Source of the DNA: Anaerolinea thermophila UNI-1 | Lineage (GTDB): Bacteria; Chloroflexota; Anaerolineae; Anaerolineales; Anaerolineaceae | Direction of reading: 5' to 3' | DNA length: 64,000 bases | Assembly: GCF_000199675.1 (NCBI RefSeq) | Contig: NC_014960.1 | Coordinates: 3,162,001-3,226,000, forward strand | In this document: positions 8,374 through 16,957 of the stretch, in pieces | Layout: the number at the start of each line of letters is the position of its first letter | Numbering within the stretch: position 1 is the stretch's first letter | Translations under genes and position numbers: made by a program | Notes under the pieces: model-generated | The model's database searches: none | What the model saw: only the letters and a program-made list of their open reading frames with translations | What the model was told of the DNA's origin: nothing

Positions 8374-8387
8374 TGGAAGCGTTTACA
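8374..8387. promoter_or_regulatory. LacI-family operator, distal
   Basis: TGGAAGCGTTTACA matches the inverse of the proximal operator at 13 of 14 positions. It lies 21 bases upstream of the predicted -35 box. A pair of sites 127 bases apart would allow DNA looping. Confidence 0.65.
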
Positions 8388-8440
8388 AATTATTATAGAA
8401 AAAATTTTGGAAAAATCAAGAGGTTTTCATGAAATTCACG

Positions 8441-9337
8441 CTACTTTTTACGCTTTGCCAGGGTCTCCATCCCAAGCACCAGCCCTGCTCCCAGCAGCAT
8501 TATCCCCAGCGCCAGCCCCACTTCTCCATCCAGTGAGGAAGGCAACACATTGTGTACCGCCACCGGCACATCCTCAACATATTGGGCTTGTTTCCAGGGC
8601 CAGAGTTCGCGCAGAGAGCCGAGCATGAACCCCGTCAGCCCTGCCACGGTAGCATCGTGGTAATGATCCAGCAACCAGCGCAGGAAACTAGCAAACGAGA
8701 CGATACCAATCAGTGCGCCGCTCATAAACACCCCGATGGTGAGCCAATCCATCTGAACCAGCGCACCCAGCAGGGTTTGGTACTTGCCCAGCAAGACCAG
8801 GATGAAGGCTCCGGAAATGCCCGGCAGAATCATGGCGCAGATGGCAATCATCCCGCTCAGAAAGATGAACCACAGCGCATCGGGCGTTTGTGCCGGGCGC
8901 AGCCCCACCAGGAAATACGCTCCCGCCGCAAACACACCCATAATGAACAAACGCCCCCATGTCCAGCGGGCAACCCGCTGGCGCACCACAAACACCGAAG
9001 CCACGATCAAGCCAAAAAACAGCGCGTAAATCAGCGTAGGGTGCGTCTCCAGCGCCCAGTGTAACAGCCGCGCCAGGCTCAAAATTGCCACGGCAATGCC
9101 CAATCCCAGCGCCAGCAGAAAACGCCAGGGAAATTCCTCAAACGCCAGTCGCCATTGTCCACTCAACACCCGGCGGATAAAGGGTACAACTGCCCGAATC
9201 GAGGCAATCAGTTCGTCATAAATCCCCAAAATGAACGCCATCGTTCCGCCGGACACTCCCGGCACTACATCTGCCGCGCCCATTAAAAATCCACGCAGGC
9301 TGATTCCCAGATCATCCCGAAAGGTACGTTGAGGCAT
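8441..9337 (-). CDS. DUF368 membrane protein, polyprenyl-phosphate transporter (PopT family)
   Basis: 298 residues from the ATG at 9337, which has GGAG five bases upstream; an ATG 21 bases earlier has no such site. The family signature GAADVVPGVSGGTMAFILG lies near residues 19-37, and a second related segment (ILPGISGAFILVLLG) starts near 172, reflecting an internal repeat. About eight to nine membrane segments are visible. DUF368 proteins have been shown in other bacteria to recycle undecaprenyl phosphate across the membrane for cell-envelope synthesis; the same role is inferred here. The gene stands alone. Confidence 0.85.
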   Translation of the reverse strand: MPQRTFRDDLGISLRGFLMGAADVVPGVSGGTMAFILGIYDELIASIRAVVPFIRRVLSGQWRLAFEEFPWRFLLALGLGIAVAILSLARLLHWALETHPTLIYALFFGLIVASVFVVRQRVARWTWGRLFIMGVFAAGAYFLVGLRPAQTPDALWFIFLSGMIAICAMILPGISGAFILVLLGKYQTLLGALVQMDWLTIGVFMSGALIGIVSFASFLRWLLDHYHDATVAGLTGFMLGSLRELWPWKQAQYVEDVPVAVHNVLPSSLDGEVGLALGIMLLGAGLVLGMETLAKRKK

Positions 9338-9407
9338 GTTAACTCCATGTCTGAACAATTTGTCCCATTGTACCTGAAAAACCTGAGTTTCTTCTGGATA
9401 CGGATTG

Positions 9408-9420
9408 TATAATCAAAGAG
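9408..9420 (+). promoter_or_regulatory. promoter with -10 box directly before the DUF1810 start (leaderless)
   Basis: TATAAT at 9408-9413 is only seven bases before the ATG at 9421, and no Shine-Dalgarno is present, so transcription would begin at or next to the start codon. Confidence 0.55.
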
Positions 9421-9861
9421 ATGACAAAAGTCTCCGATGACCCTTTTGATTTAGAGCGTTTTGTCCAGGCGCAGGAAGGGGTATATGAGCGCGCCCTTGC
9501 CGAGATTCAGGCGGGCGAAAAGCGCACACACTGGATGTGGTTCATCTTCCCGCAGGCGCTGGGGCTGGGGTTCAGCCCCATGTCTCAGCGCTACGGCATC
9601 CGCAGTCTGGATGAGGCGCGCGCCTACCTGGCGCATCCTCTGCTGGGCGCGCGCCTGCGGGCATGTTTTGAAGCCCTGTTAGCCCTGCAGGGGCGCTCGG
9701 CGCATCAAATTTTCGGCTCGCCCGATGACTGGAAACTGCGCTCCTGCGCCACCCTGTTCGCCCTGGTTTCTCCGCCGGATTCCTTGTTCCACCAGGTGCT
9801 GGAGAAGTACTTCGAAGGGCAAATGGACGAGAAAACCCTTATCCTGATGAACAAAAGTTGA
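9421..9861 (+). CDS. DUF1810 family protein
   Basis: 146 residues, the full length of the family. Characteristic segments are DLERFVQAQEGVYERALAEI at the N-terminus, HWMWFIFPQ near 37-45 and the DWKLRSCATLF segment near 103. Members are often misnamed calpastatin; the biochemical role is unknown, and a relation to the NADAR/YbiA fold has been suggested. The gene appears to be transcribed alone from a promoter that would give a leaderless message. Confidence 0.8.
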   Translation: MTKVSDDPFDLERFVQAQEGVYERALAEIQAGEKRTHWMWFIFPQALGLGFSPMSQRYGIRSLDEARAYLAHPLLGARLRACFEALLALQGRSAHQIFGSPDDWKLRSCATLFALVSPPDSLFHQVLEKYFEGQMDEKTLILMNKS

Positions 9862-9916
9862 CCCCTCAGCCTGTCAAATGTTTCTCTCCTCACGCGCCAG
9901 AAGTTGTGCTATAGTA

Positions 9917-9957
9917 TGTGAAGGTTATCATAAATTTTATCTTGTGAAGGTTATCAT
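9917..9957 (+). repeat. tandem 15-bp direct repeat upstream of cellobiose phosphorylase
   Basis: TGTGAAGGTTATCAT occurs twice, exactly, at 9917-9931 and 9943-9957 (26-bp period). The copies lie just downstream of a possible -10 box TATAGT (9910-9915) and end 18 bases before the ATG. Position and spacing suggest an operator for a repressor bound on one face of the helix. Confidence 0.6.
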
Positions 9958-9974
9958 TTCGTTCGGAGGGTGCC

Positions 9975-12419
9975 ATGCAGTTCGGTTATTTTGACGATGA
10001 GCGGCGGGAGTATGTCATCACCCGCCCCGATACCCCCCTGCCCTGGATTAATTACCTGGGCTGTGAAGAGTACTTCGGCATCATCAGCCAGACCGCTGGG
10101 GGATATTCCTTTTTCCGCGATGCCCGCCTGCGCCGCCTGACCCGTTACCGCTACAACAACGCCCCGCTGGATCTCGGCGGGCGCTACCTCTACCTGCGAG
10201 ACGACCGCAGTGGGCAGACCTGGTCGCCCTCGTGGATGCCTGCCCGCTCCGCTCTCAGCGAGTTCACCTGCCGCCACGGCTTGGGGTACACCAGCATTGC
10301 TTCTACCTTTGACAACATCCACGTTGAGACCACCTACTTCGTCCCCCTGGGCGAGACGCTGGAAATCTGGCGCTGTCGGGTGACCAACCAGCGCCCCAAG
10401 CCTGCCGACCTCTCGCTCTTTTCTTCCATCGAGTTCTGTCTGTGGGACGCCTGGGACGACGCCACCAACTTTCAGCGCAACTTCTCCACCGGCGAAGTGG
10501 AAATTAAGGACGGCGTCATCTATCATAAGACTGAGTACCGCGAGCGCCGCAACCACTTTGCTTACTTCGCCTGCTCGGCGCCCATCGAAGGGTTTGACAC
10601 CCAGCGCGAAGCCTTTCTGGGGGCTTACCGCGGCTGGGATGCTCCGCTGGCAGTGGAGCGCGGGTCGCTCTCCAATTCGGTGGCGCACGGCTGGCAGCCC
10701 ATCGGTGCGCACCATGTACGCCTCTCCCTTGCCCCCAGCGAGACCCGTGAGGTTATCTTTGTGCTGGGCTACCACGAAAACCCCAAAGATCAGAAGTTCG
10801 ACCCGCCCGATTCGCAAACCCTCAATAAGCGCACCGTCAAACCGGTGATTGCCCGCTACCTGGATTCCCATCAGGTGCAACAGGCGCTGGACGACCTGCG
10901 CGCCTACTGGGACGGCTTACTGCGCATCCAGCACGCCCGCACCCCCAACCTTCACGTGGACCGCATGGTGAACATCTGGAATCCCTACCAGTGCATGGCA
11001 ACCTTCAACATCTCACGCTCGGCATCGCTGTACGAATCGGGCATCGGGCGCGGGTTGGGCTTCCGCGACTCCAATCAGGACCTGCTGGGCTTTGTTCACA
11101 TGGTGCCGGAGCGCGCCCGCCAGCGCATCCTCGACCTGGCAGCCACGCAACTGCCCAGCGGTGGGGCTTACCATCAGTACCAGCCCCTCACCAAGCGCGG
11201 TAACAACGACATCGGCTCCAACTTCAACGATGACCCCCACTGGCTGATTCTGGCAGTCGCGGCGTACATCAAAGAGACTGGCGACTGGTCGATTCTGGAC
11301 GAAGCGGTGCCCTACGACAACCTGCCCGGCAGTGAAACGCCCCTCTATGAACACCTTCAGCGGGCCGTGCAGTACACCCTCGACCGTCTCGGTCCGCACG
11401 GACTGCCGCTCATCGGCAGGGCAGACTGGAACGACTGTCTGAACCTGAACTGCTTCTCCGACACGCCGGGACAGTCCTTCCAGACCACTACCAACAAAGA
11501 TGGCAAGGTTGCCGAGTCCATCTTCATCGCCGGGTTGTTTGTGCTTTCCACGCAGGAATTAGCGGCGCTGGCAGAGCGCACCGGTCGCCTGGAAGACGCC
11601 GCCCGCTACCGCGCCGAATCGGCGCGCATGCGTGAGTTGATTTATCAATACGGCTGGGACGGCGAGTGGTTCCTGCGGGCTTACGACGATTTCGGCAACA
11701 AGGTGGGATCGCAGGAATGCCAAGAGGGCAAGATTTTCATCGAGCCGCAGGGCTTCTGCGTGCTGGCGGGTGTGGGCTTGGAAAACGGCTACGCCCAGCG
11801 TGCGCTGGATTCGGTTGCCCGCTGGCTGGCAACCCCGCACGGCATCGTCCTTCAACAGCCGGCTTACTCGCGCTACTACCTGCACCTAGGCGAGATTTCC
11901 TCGTATCCACCCGGCTACAAGGAAAATGCCGGCATCTTCTGCCACAACAACCCCTGGGTGATGATTGCCGAAACCCGCGTAGGCAACGGCGCCCGCGCCA
12001 TGGAGTACTACCTGCGCATCAACCCGTCCAACCGCGAAGCCATCAGCGAGGTGCACCGCTGTGAGCCATACGTGTATGCTCAAATGATTGCCGGGAAAGA
12101 CGCCCCCACTCACGGCGAAGCCAAAAACTCGTGGCTCACCGGCACGGCGGCATGGAACTACGTTGCCATCACCCAGTGGATTCTGGGGGTGCGTCCCGAA
12201 CTGGACGGGCTGCGCATTGACCCGTGCATCCCACCCGAATGGGAAGGTTTCACCTTCCGGCGGATATTCCGCGGCGCGGAATATGTAATCGAAGTCCGTA
12301 ATCCGCGCCATGTCAGCAAGGGCGTGACAGCGGTACGGGTGGACGGCAAGGTGTGGCAGGGAAACCTTTTGCCCATCCTGCCGCCAGGTGTCCACACCAT
12401 CGAAGTTGAACTGGGATAA
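9975..12419 (+). CDS. cbp: cellobiose phosphorylase-type GH94 enzyme
   Basis: 814 residues, close to known cellobiose phosphorylases (about 810-820). It shows the N-terminal GH94 start (FGYFDDERREYVITRPDTP), SIEFCLWDA near residues 150-158, and GRADWNDCLNLN at 481-492 with the catalytic-acid Asp of the family in DWND. GKVAESIFIAGLF follows, and the C-terminal half holds ENAGIFCHNNPW and SSYPPGYKEN. The enzyme splits a beta-glucosyl disaccharide with phosphate to glucose 1-phosphate and a sugar, saving ATP. N,N'-diacetylchitobiose phosphorylases share RADWNDC, so cellobiose is the likelier but not the only substrate. Ribosome binding site GGAGGG; terminator follows. Confidence 0.85.
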   Translation: MQFGYFDDERREYVITRPDTPLPWINYLGCEEYFGIISQTAGGYSFFRDARLRRLTRYRYNNAPLDLGGRYLYLRDDRSGQTWSPSWMPARSALSEFTCRHGLGYTSIASTFDNIHVETTYFVPLGETLEIWRCRVTNQRPKPADLSLFSSIEFCLWDAWDDATNFQRNFSTGEVEIKDGVIYHKTEYRERRNHFAYFACSAPIEGFDTQREAFLGAYRGWDAPLAVERGSLSNSVAHGWQPIGAHHVRLSLAPSETREVIFVLGYHENPKDQKFDPPDSQTLNKRTVKPVIARYLDSHQVQQALDDLRAYWDGLLRIQHARTPNLHVDRMVNIWNPYQCMATFNISRSASLYESGIGRGLGFRDSNQDLLGFVHMVPERARQRILDLAATQLPSGGAYHQYQPLTKRGNNDIGSNFNDDPHWLILAVAAYIKETGDWSILDEAVPYDNLPGSETPLYEHLQRAVQYTLDRLGPHGLPLIGRADWNDCLNLNCFSDTPGQSFQTTTNKDGKVAESIFIAGLFVLSTQELAALAERTGRLEDAARYRAESARMRELIYQYGWDGEWFLRAYDDFGNKVGSQECQEGKIFIEPQGFCVLAGVGLENGYAQRALDSVARWLATPHGIVLQQPAYSRYYLHLGEISSYPPGYKENAGIFCHNNPWVMIAETRVGNGARAMEYYLRINPSNREAISEVHRCEPYVYAQMIAGKDAPTHGEAKNSWLTGTAAWNYVAITQWILGVRPELDGLRIDPCIPPEWEGFTFRRIFRGAEYVIEVRNPRHVSKGVTAVRVDGKVWQGNLLPILPPGVHTIEVELG

Positions 12420-12445
12420 ATTCTCTCTCCCTTCCCCCTTTTCAA

Positions 12446-12475
12446 GCCGCCATCCTCTGCGATGGCGGCATTTTT
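12446..12475 (+). terminator. intrinsic terminator after the GH94 gene
   Basis: Perfect 9-bp stem GCCGCCATC / GATGGCGGC with a 6-base loop, then ATTTTTG. Confidence 0.9.
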
Positions 12476-12566
12476 GTCCTGCGGAGATTACAGATTCGTT
12501 GTGTTTCTCCCCCATCATATTCCCAAACGGCACATTTGGCTTAACATAGAAGGAGAGGAACTTTCC

Positions 12567-14006
12567 ATGCAAGAGATGCGCTGGCTCAAAAGGTGGCTTT
12601 GTGCTGTTTTGCTGGCAGGACTGTGCCTGACTCTCTGGATACCTGCAGCACAAGCCCGCGACCGCAAGGGGTGGAGTGAGCCGGTAGAACTGGCAGGCGG
12701 AGAGTCAGCCATTCATACTCCCGCATTGATCGAGGACATCTTTGGCATGTTGCACGTCTTCTGGGTGGAACAGACCGCCAGCGGAGATCGCCTGTACACG
12801 CGCTCGCGCCACGATGGTAAATGGAGCGATGCCCTGTTGCTGGATGAGCAGGTCAAAATCGGCGCGCCTCAGGCAGTGGTGGATGCCCGCGGAGTCCTGC
12901 ATTTGTTGTACACCGTAAATGGAGTGGTCTTCGCCCGACGGGTTGAAGCCGCCCAAAGCACAGTCTCTCTGGCGTGGAGCACACCCGGGAAAATTGGCAA
13001 CGGCGCGGGCAACGGCGCCCTGGCAATGGACGCTTTTGGTATTCTGCGAGCCGCCTTTGCCGACCCCAATGGGGGTGGAATTTTGCTCTATTACTCCACC
13101 GACGGACAGCAATGGTGGATGCAAAACTACCCGCTCACTGAAGGCAAAGGGATTGAAAATATCCGCATGACGTTCTTTCCTGCCACCAACCAGACGATGT
13201 TGATCTGGGAGCAACAAGGGCAGATTTTCTTCGCCGCCCAGCAAAGCGGAGAGGTCTGGAGCCTGCCGGTAAAGCTCAGCGAGACTCCAGGGGTGACGCC
13301 CAACCTGCTCGCCGATGACAATCGCGTGGTCGCTCTCTGGAACGGCGTTCCCGAATCGCGTGGGCGCTTCTACCGCGTGCTTTCTGCAAACAGGGTCTGG
13401 CAAGCGGTGGAAAACTTTGCCCCCGCCGCAGGCAATGGTACTGCCGGCGCGCCGCAGATTGGGGTAGACGCCAACGGAATCCTGCATGTGCTGACGACGG
13501 ATGCAGGCTGTATCTGGTACGTCACTCGCACAACCGAAGGCTGGCAACGTCCTTTCTGTTTCGATGAAGCGCAAGAGATTCACTCCCCCACCTGGGCATT
13601 CGACGCTCAGGGGTTGAGGGCTGTCTATGTCGCCCGTCAGGGAACTACACAGCATTTGCTGTTCAGCGAAAAACTGCTGGATATTCCCATGAAAACCACC
13701 CCTCTGCCCATCCCCGCCACCTCTACCCCCATCCCTTCGGCAACCCCGCTGCCGACAGCCTCACCTACCCTCTCTCCAACCCCGCAACCTGTGCAGATTC
13801 ATGGCGAGGTGGCTGACCTGCCGGGCAAGACCGACGGCGGTTCTTCTGCACTGGTGGGGGCAAGCGATGTGTTGCCCACCGAAATCTCCCGCGAGCCCAC
13901 CCGTCCGCCCACCCTGCTTGAACTGGTAGTATTCGGCTTTCTGCCGGCGGTGGCAGTGGTTTTGTTGATTGTAGGGGTGATTCTTTACAAAAAATCTGCC
14001 CTCTGA
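12567..14006 (+). CDS. surface-anchored beta-propeller-like protein
   Basis: 479 residues from the ATG at 12567, which follows AGGAGAGGAA; an upstream in-frame ATG at 12462 lies inside the preceding terminator and is rejected. A signal peptide ends near AQA (residue 28). Six to seven repeats of about 50 residues alternate W-containing and VDANGILHVL-like strands (for example QAVVDARGVLHLLYTVNG), resembling BNR/sialidase-type propellers. A Pro/Thr/Ser stalk (around residues 375-410) leads to a C-terminal membrane helix LVVFGFLPAVAVVLLIVGV and a short basic tail. It probably sits on the outer face of the cell membrane. Ligand or function unknown. Confidence 0.7.
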   Translation: MQEMRWLKRWLCAVLLAGLCLTLWIPAAQARDRKGWSEPVELAGGESAIHTPALIEDIFGMLHVFWVEQTASGDRLYTRSRHDGKWSDALLLDEQVKIGAPQAVVDARGVLHLLYTVNGVVFARRVEAAQSTVSLAWSTPGKIGNGAGNGALAMDAFGILRAAFADPNGGGILLYYSTDGQQWWMQNYPLTEGKGIENIRMTFFPATNQTMLIWEQQGQIFFAAQQSGEVWSLPVKLSETPGVTPNLLADDNRVVALWNGVPESRGRFYRVLSANRVWQAVENFAPAAGNGTAGAPQIGVDANGILHVLTTDAGCIWYVTRTTEGWQRPFCFDEAQEIHSPTWAFDAQGLRAVYVARQGTTQHLLFSEKLLDIPMKTTPLPIPATSTPIPSATPLPTASPTLSPTPQPVQIHGEVADLPGKTDGGSSALVGASDVLPTEISREPTRPPTLLELVVFGFLPAVAVVLLIVGVILYKKSAL

Positions 14007-14034
14007 AGAAGGCTCGACTTACTTTTTCTTTACA

Positions 14035-14065
14035 ATCCGCCCGAGGCTCTCGGGCGGATGGCTTT
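14035..14065 (+). terminator. terminator hairpin after the beta-propeller-like gene
   Basis: Perfect 11-bp stem ATCCGCCCGAG / CTCGGGCGGAT with loop GCT, followed by GGCTTT. The T tract is weak. An ATG inside the stem (14058) is therefore unlikely to start the next gene. Confidence 0.65.
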
Positions 14066-14135
14066 AACGCTGGTAAAATCAAGTCGGGCAGAAAGGGGAC
14101 TGCCACCTTCATGCGTGCTGGAAAGGATGTTTCCG

Positions 14136-16949
14136 ATGACCTCGCGGGTAGTCTTGCTGACCGGTGCAACCGGGGTACTGGGTTCGCAGATGGCACTGCG
14201 CCTCTTGCAGGATACCCATACCCGTTTGATTGCTCTGGTGCGCGGCAGAGACACTCAAGATGCCCGTACTCGTCTGGAGCGGGAGTGGTGGTACCTGCCT
14301 GAACTGCGTCGCGTAGACTGGTCGCGCGTTGAAGTGCTGTGCGGGGATGTCTCTATTCCCCACCTGGGACTTCCCGACGAGTCATACCGCTATTTGATTT
14401 CCACCCTCACCCATATTATTCACTCCGCGGCGGATGTACGCCTGTTTGCCTCGCTGGATGACCTGCGCCGCGTTAATGTTGAGGGAACGCGGCAGGTGTT
14501 GGAACTGGCGCAAGCCGTCCAGGCAGATCACGAGCTGGTGCGCCTGGCACACCTCTCCACGGCGTACGTGTGCGGCAACCGCTCCGGCGAGATTACTGAG
14601 GATGAACTGACCGACCGCTTCGGCTTTTCGAGCCCCTACGAACAGAGCAAATACGAAGCCGAGAAACTCGTCCGCGAAGCCATGGCAACCCTGCCCATCA
14701 GCGTTTTCCGCCCCGGCATGATTGTGGGGAATGGACGCACCGGCGCGATTAAAACTTTCAATACCCTGTACTACCCCCTGCGCCTGTACATGACCGGCAA
14801 CCTGCGGGTAGCACCGGCTTCGCCCGACTTGCGCGTTAACCTGGTGCCGGTGGATTACGTTGCCGATGCCGTGGTACGCCTGCTCGATCATCCGCAGGCA
14901 GTGGGCAGGACGTTCCACCTCACCCCGCCACCGGATGCCATGCCTACCCTTGGCGAAATGGTGGAATTGGTGCGCCAGTGGAGTGGTGAACACCTGGGCA
15001 TCCGCCTGCCACAACCGCTCTACCTGCCCCTGCACAAACTGGTGCGCCCCTCGGCGCGGTTAGAAGCCCTGCTGAAGGATGACCTGGGCACGCTGATGCG
15101 CCTGCTCCCCTACTTCCAAAAACAGCCCCTCTTTCGGCGGGATAACGCCCAAGATCTGCTGGGCGAGTATCCCTACCGCGAGTGGCGGACGTTCTTTCCC
15201 AACCTGCTGGCGTATGCCGTGCGCTACTCGTTCTGGCATCGTAGCGGGCGCACGGTATATGAGCAGGTGCTTCACCGCCTGCAGAGCCGCCGCAAGCCAG
15301 TGAGATACCACGATTTGCTTGCCAGCGGCGGACAGAGCAAACCGATTGAAATCGTGCGCTCCTCCGCCGAAGTGCGCGGGGAAATCCTTGCCTCGGCGGC
15401 GACGCTTCAGGCGCTGGGCATTCAGCCCGGCGAGCGCGTTGCCATTCTGGGGCGTAACACCAGCCGATACCTCTCCCTGCTGATTGCCTGCGGGCTTGCC
15501 GGTGTGGTAAGCGTGCCCCTGTACGTCACCTGCCCCCCTGAGGAACTCTCCCGTCTGCTGGAAGACAGTGGCGCGCGCATCTTATTCGTCGGCGATGAGA
15601 CTGCGCTAACACAACTGCATCAGGTACGCTTCCACGGACTGATTGTGGACTTCACCCTGCGGCGGGAAGGCAAAATTCCTCTCAGCGACGGACTGGACTG
15701 GGAAGGCTTCCTGCAAAAAGGCGCCGGACACACCTTTCAGCCCCCTACGTTGAGTATGGATGCCCCCGCCGCGCTGTACTACACTTCTGGAACTACCGGA
15801 CAGGCACGGGCAGTCCTGTACCGTCAGGGGCAATTGCGCTGGGTGGCGGAGACACTGGCATCCATGTACCCCTGGAGCGAACGCAACCGCTGGGGGTCGT
15901 ACCTGTCCTTCCTGCCGTTAAGCCATGTGGTCGAAGGCATTCTGGCGACCTTCTCGCCATACTTTGTGCCTGCCGCGCTGGACCTGTACTACCTGCAGGA
16001 TTTCAACGACCTGCCGCAGGGGTTGCGCATTGCCGAACCGACCATCTTCTTCTCCGTGCCGCGTTTCTTCGAGAAACTGCACCAGGCAGTACTGGACACC
16101 TCGCTGGGCAGGCGCTACCTCGCCCTGCCTCGGGGACGCGTGCGCCGTTGGCTGGGCAAAGTCTTGCGCTGGGGACTGCTGCGCAAAGCCGGTATGCGCG
16201 GCTGTCGCCAGATGATTGTGGGTTCGGCGCGCTCCGACCCCGCCTTGCTGACGTTCTTCCGCGAATTGGGCATTGAGGTGCACGACGCCTATGGCTTGAC
16301 CGAAGCGCCGCTGGTCTCGATGAATCGGCTGGGGCGCAACCGCCTGGGTACAGTAGGCGAACTACTTCCCGAAACCGAAGTGCGCCGCGATGCCGAGGGC
16401 GTGCTGTATGTGCGCGGTCCGCAGGTGGCAGACGGCTATCATGTGAACGGACGTTTTATGCCCTTCCCGGACGGCTGGCTGGATACCGGTGATGTGGGGG
16501 AACTCTCCGCGGATGGTTTTCTGAGCCTGCAGGGCAGGAAGAAAGATCTGCTGGTTACGTCCTACGGCAAGAAAATCTACCCTGCCGCCATCGAAGCGCA
16601 ACTGCGCACCCTGCCGGGAGTGGCGCAGGTGATGCTGGTCGGGGAGAGCAAACCCTACTGCGCCGCGCTGTTCTGGCTGGAAGAAGATAACTGGGATGAG
16701 AGCAAAACCAGGCTATACGAAGGCGAAATTTCCCGCATCAATGCGCGCCTTTCCCATCCAGAGCAGGTCAAGCGCTGGGCGGTATTGCGCGGCACATTGA
16801 CCATCGAGGATGGCAGTCTGACCAGCAGTATGAAACTGCGCCGTCAGGTCGTGCAGCAACGCTTTGAGAGGGTGATCGAAGCACTGTACCGCGGCGAAGC
16901 CACCGGAGACATGCTTTACCTGAGCCCCTTTATTTCTACCGGGCGGTAA
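14136..16949 (+). CDS. fusion of NAD(P)-dependent acyl reductase and acyl-activating (AMP-forming) enzyme
   Basis: 937 residues from the ATG at 14136 (GGAAAGG upstream). Residues 1 to about 375 form an extended short-chain dehydrogenase of the thioester-reductase/fatty acyl-CoA reductase type: VLLTGATGVLGS at the N-terminus and the catalytic pair Y168/K172 in YEQSK. Residues from about 400 form an adenylating domain: TSGTTGQAR near 550, AYGLTEAP near 718, LDTGDVGE near 780 and GRKKDLLVTSYGKKIYP near 800, most like long-chain acyl-CoA synthetases. No carrier-protein domain or its DSL motif is seen. Carboxylic acid reductases have the opposite order (adenylation-carrier-reductase). It probably converts fatty acids to aldehydes or alcohols through acyl-CoA. 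Ends nine bases from the convergent NDH-2 gene. Confidence 0.75.
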   Translation: MTSRVVLLTGATGVLGSQMALRLLQDTHTRLIALVRGRDTQDARTRLEREWWYLPELRRVDWSRVEVLCGDVSIPHLGLPDESYRYLISTLTHIIHSAADVRLFASLDDLRRVNVEGTRQVLELAQAVQADHELVRLAHLSTAYVCGNRSGEITEDELTDRFGFSSPYEQSKYEAEKLVREAMATLPISVFRPGMIVGNGRTGAIKTFNTLYYPLRLYMTGNLRVAPASPDLRVNLVPVDYVADAVVRLLDHPQAVGRTFHLTPPPDAMPTLGEMVELVRQWSGEHLGIRLPQPLYLPLHKLVRPSARLEALLKDDLGTLMRLLPYFQKQPLFRRDNAQDLLGEYPYREWRTFFPNLLAYAVRYSFWHRSGRTVYEQVLHRLQSRRKPVRYHDLLASGGQSKPIEIVRSSAEVRGEILASAATLQALGIQPGERVAILGRNTSRYLSLLIACGLAGVVSVPLYVTCPPEELSRLLEDSGARILFVGDETALTQLHQVRFHGLIVDFTLRREGKIPLSDGLDWEGFLQKGAGHTFQPPTLSMDAPAALYYTSGTTGQARAVLYRQGQLRWVAETLASMYPWSERNRWGSYLSFLPLSHVVEGILATFSPYFVPAALDLYYLQDFNDLPQGLRIAEPTIFFSVPRFFEKLHQAVLDTSLGRRYLALPRGRVRRWLGKVLRWGLLRKAGMRGCRQMIVGSARSDPALLTFFRELGIEVHDAYGLTEAPLVSMNRLGRNRLGTVGELLPETEVRRDAEGVLYVRGPQVADGYHVNGRFMPFPDGWLDTGDVGELSADGFLSLQGRKKDLLVTSYGKKIYPAAIEAQLRTLPGVAQVMLVGESKPYCAALFWLEEDNWDESKTRLYEGEISRINARLSHPEQVKRWAVLRGTLTIEDGSLTSSMKLRRQVVQQRFERVIEALYRGEATGDMLYLSPFISTGR

Positions 16950-16957
16950 CCCCCCTC

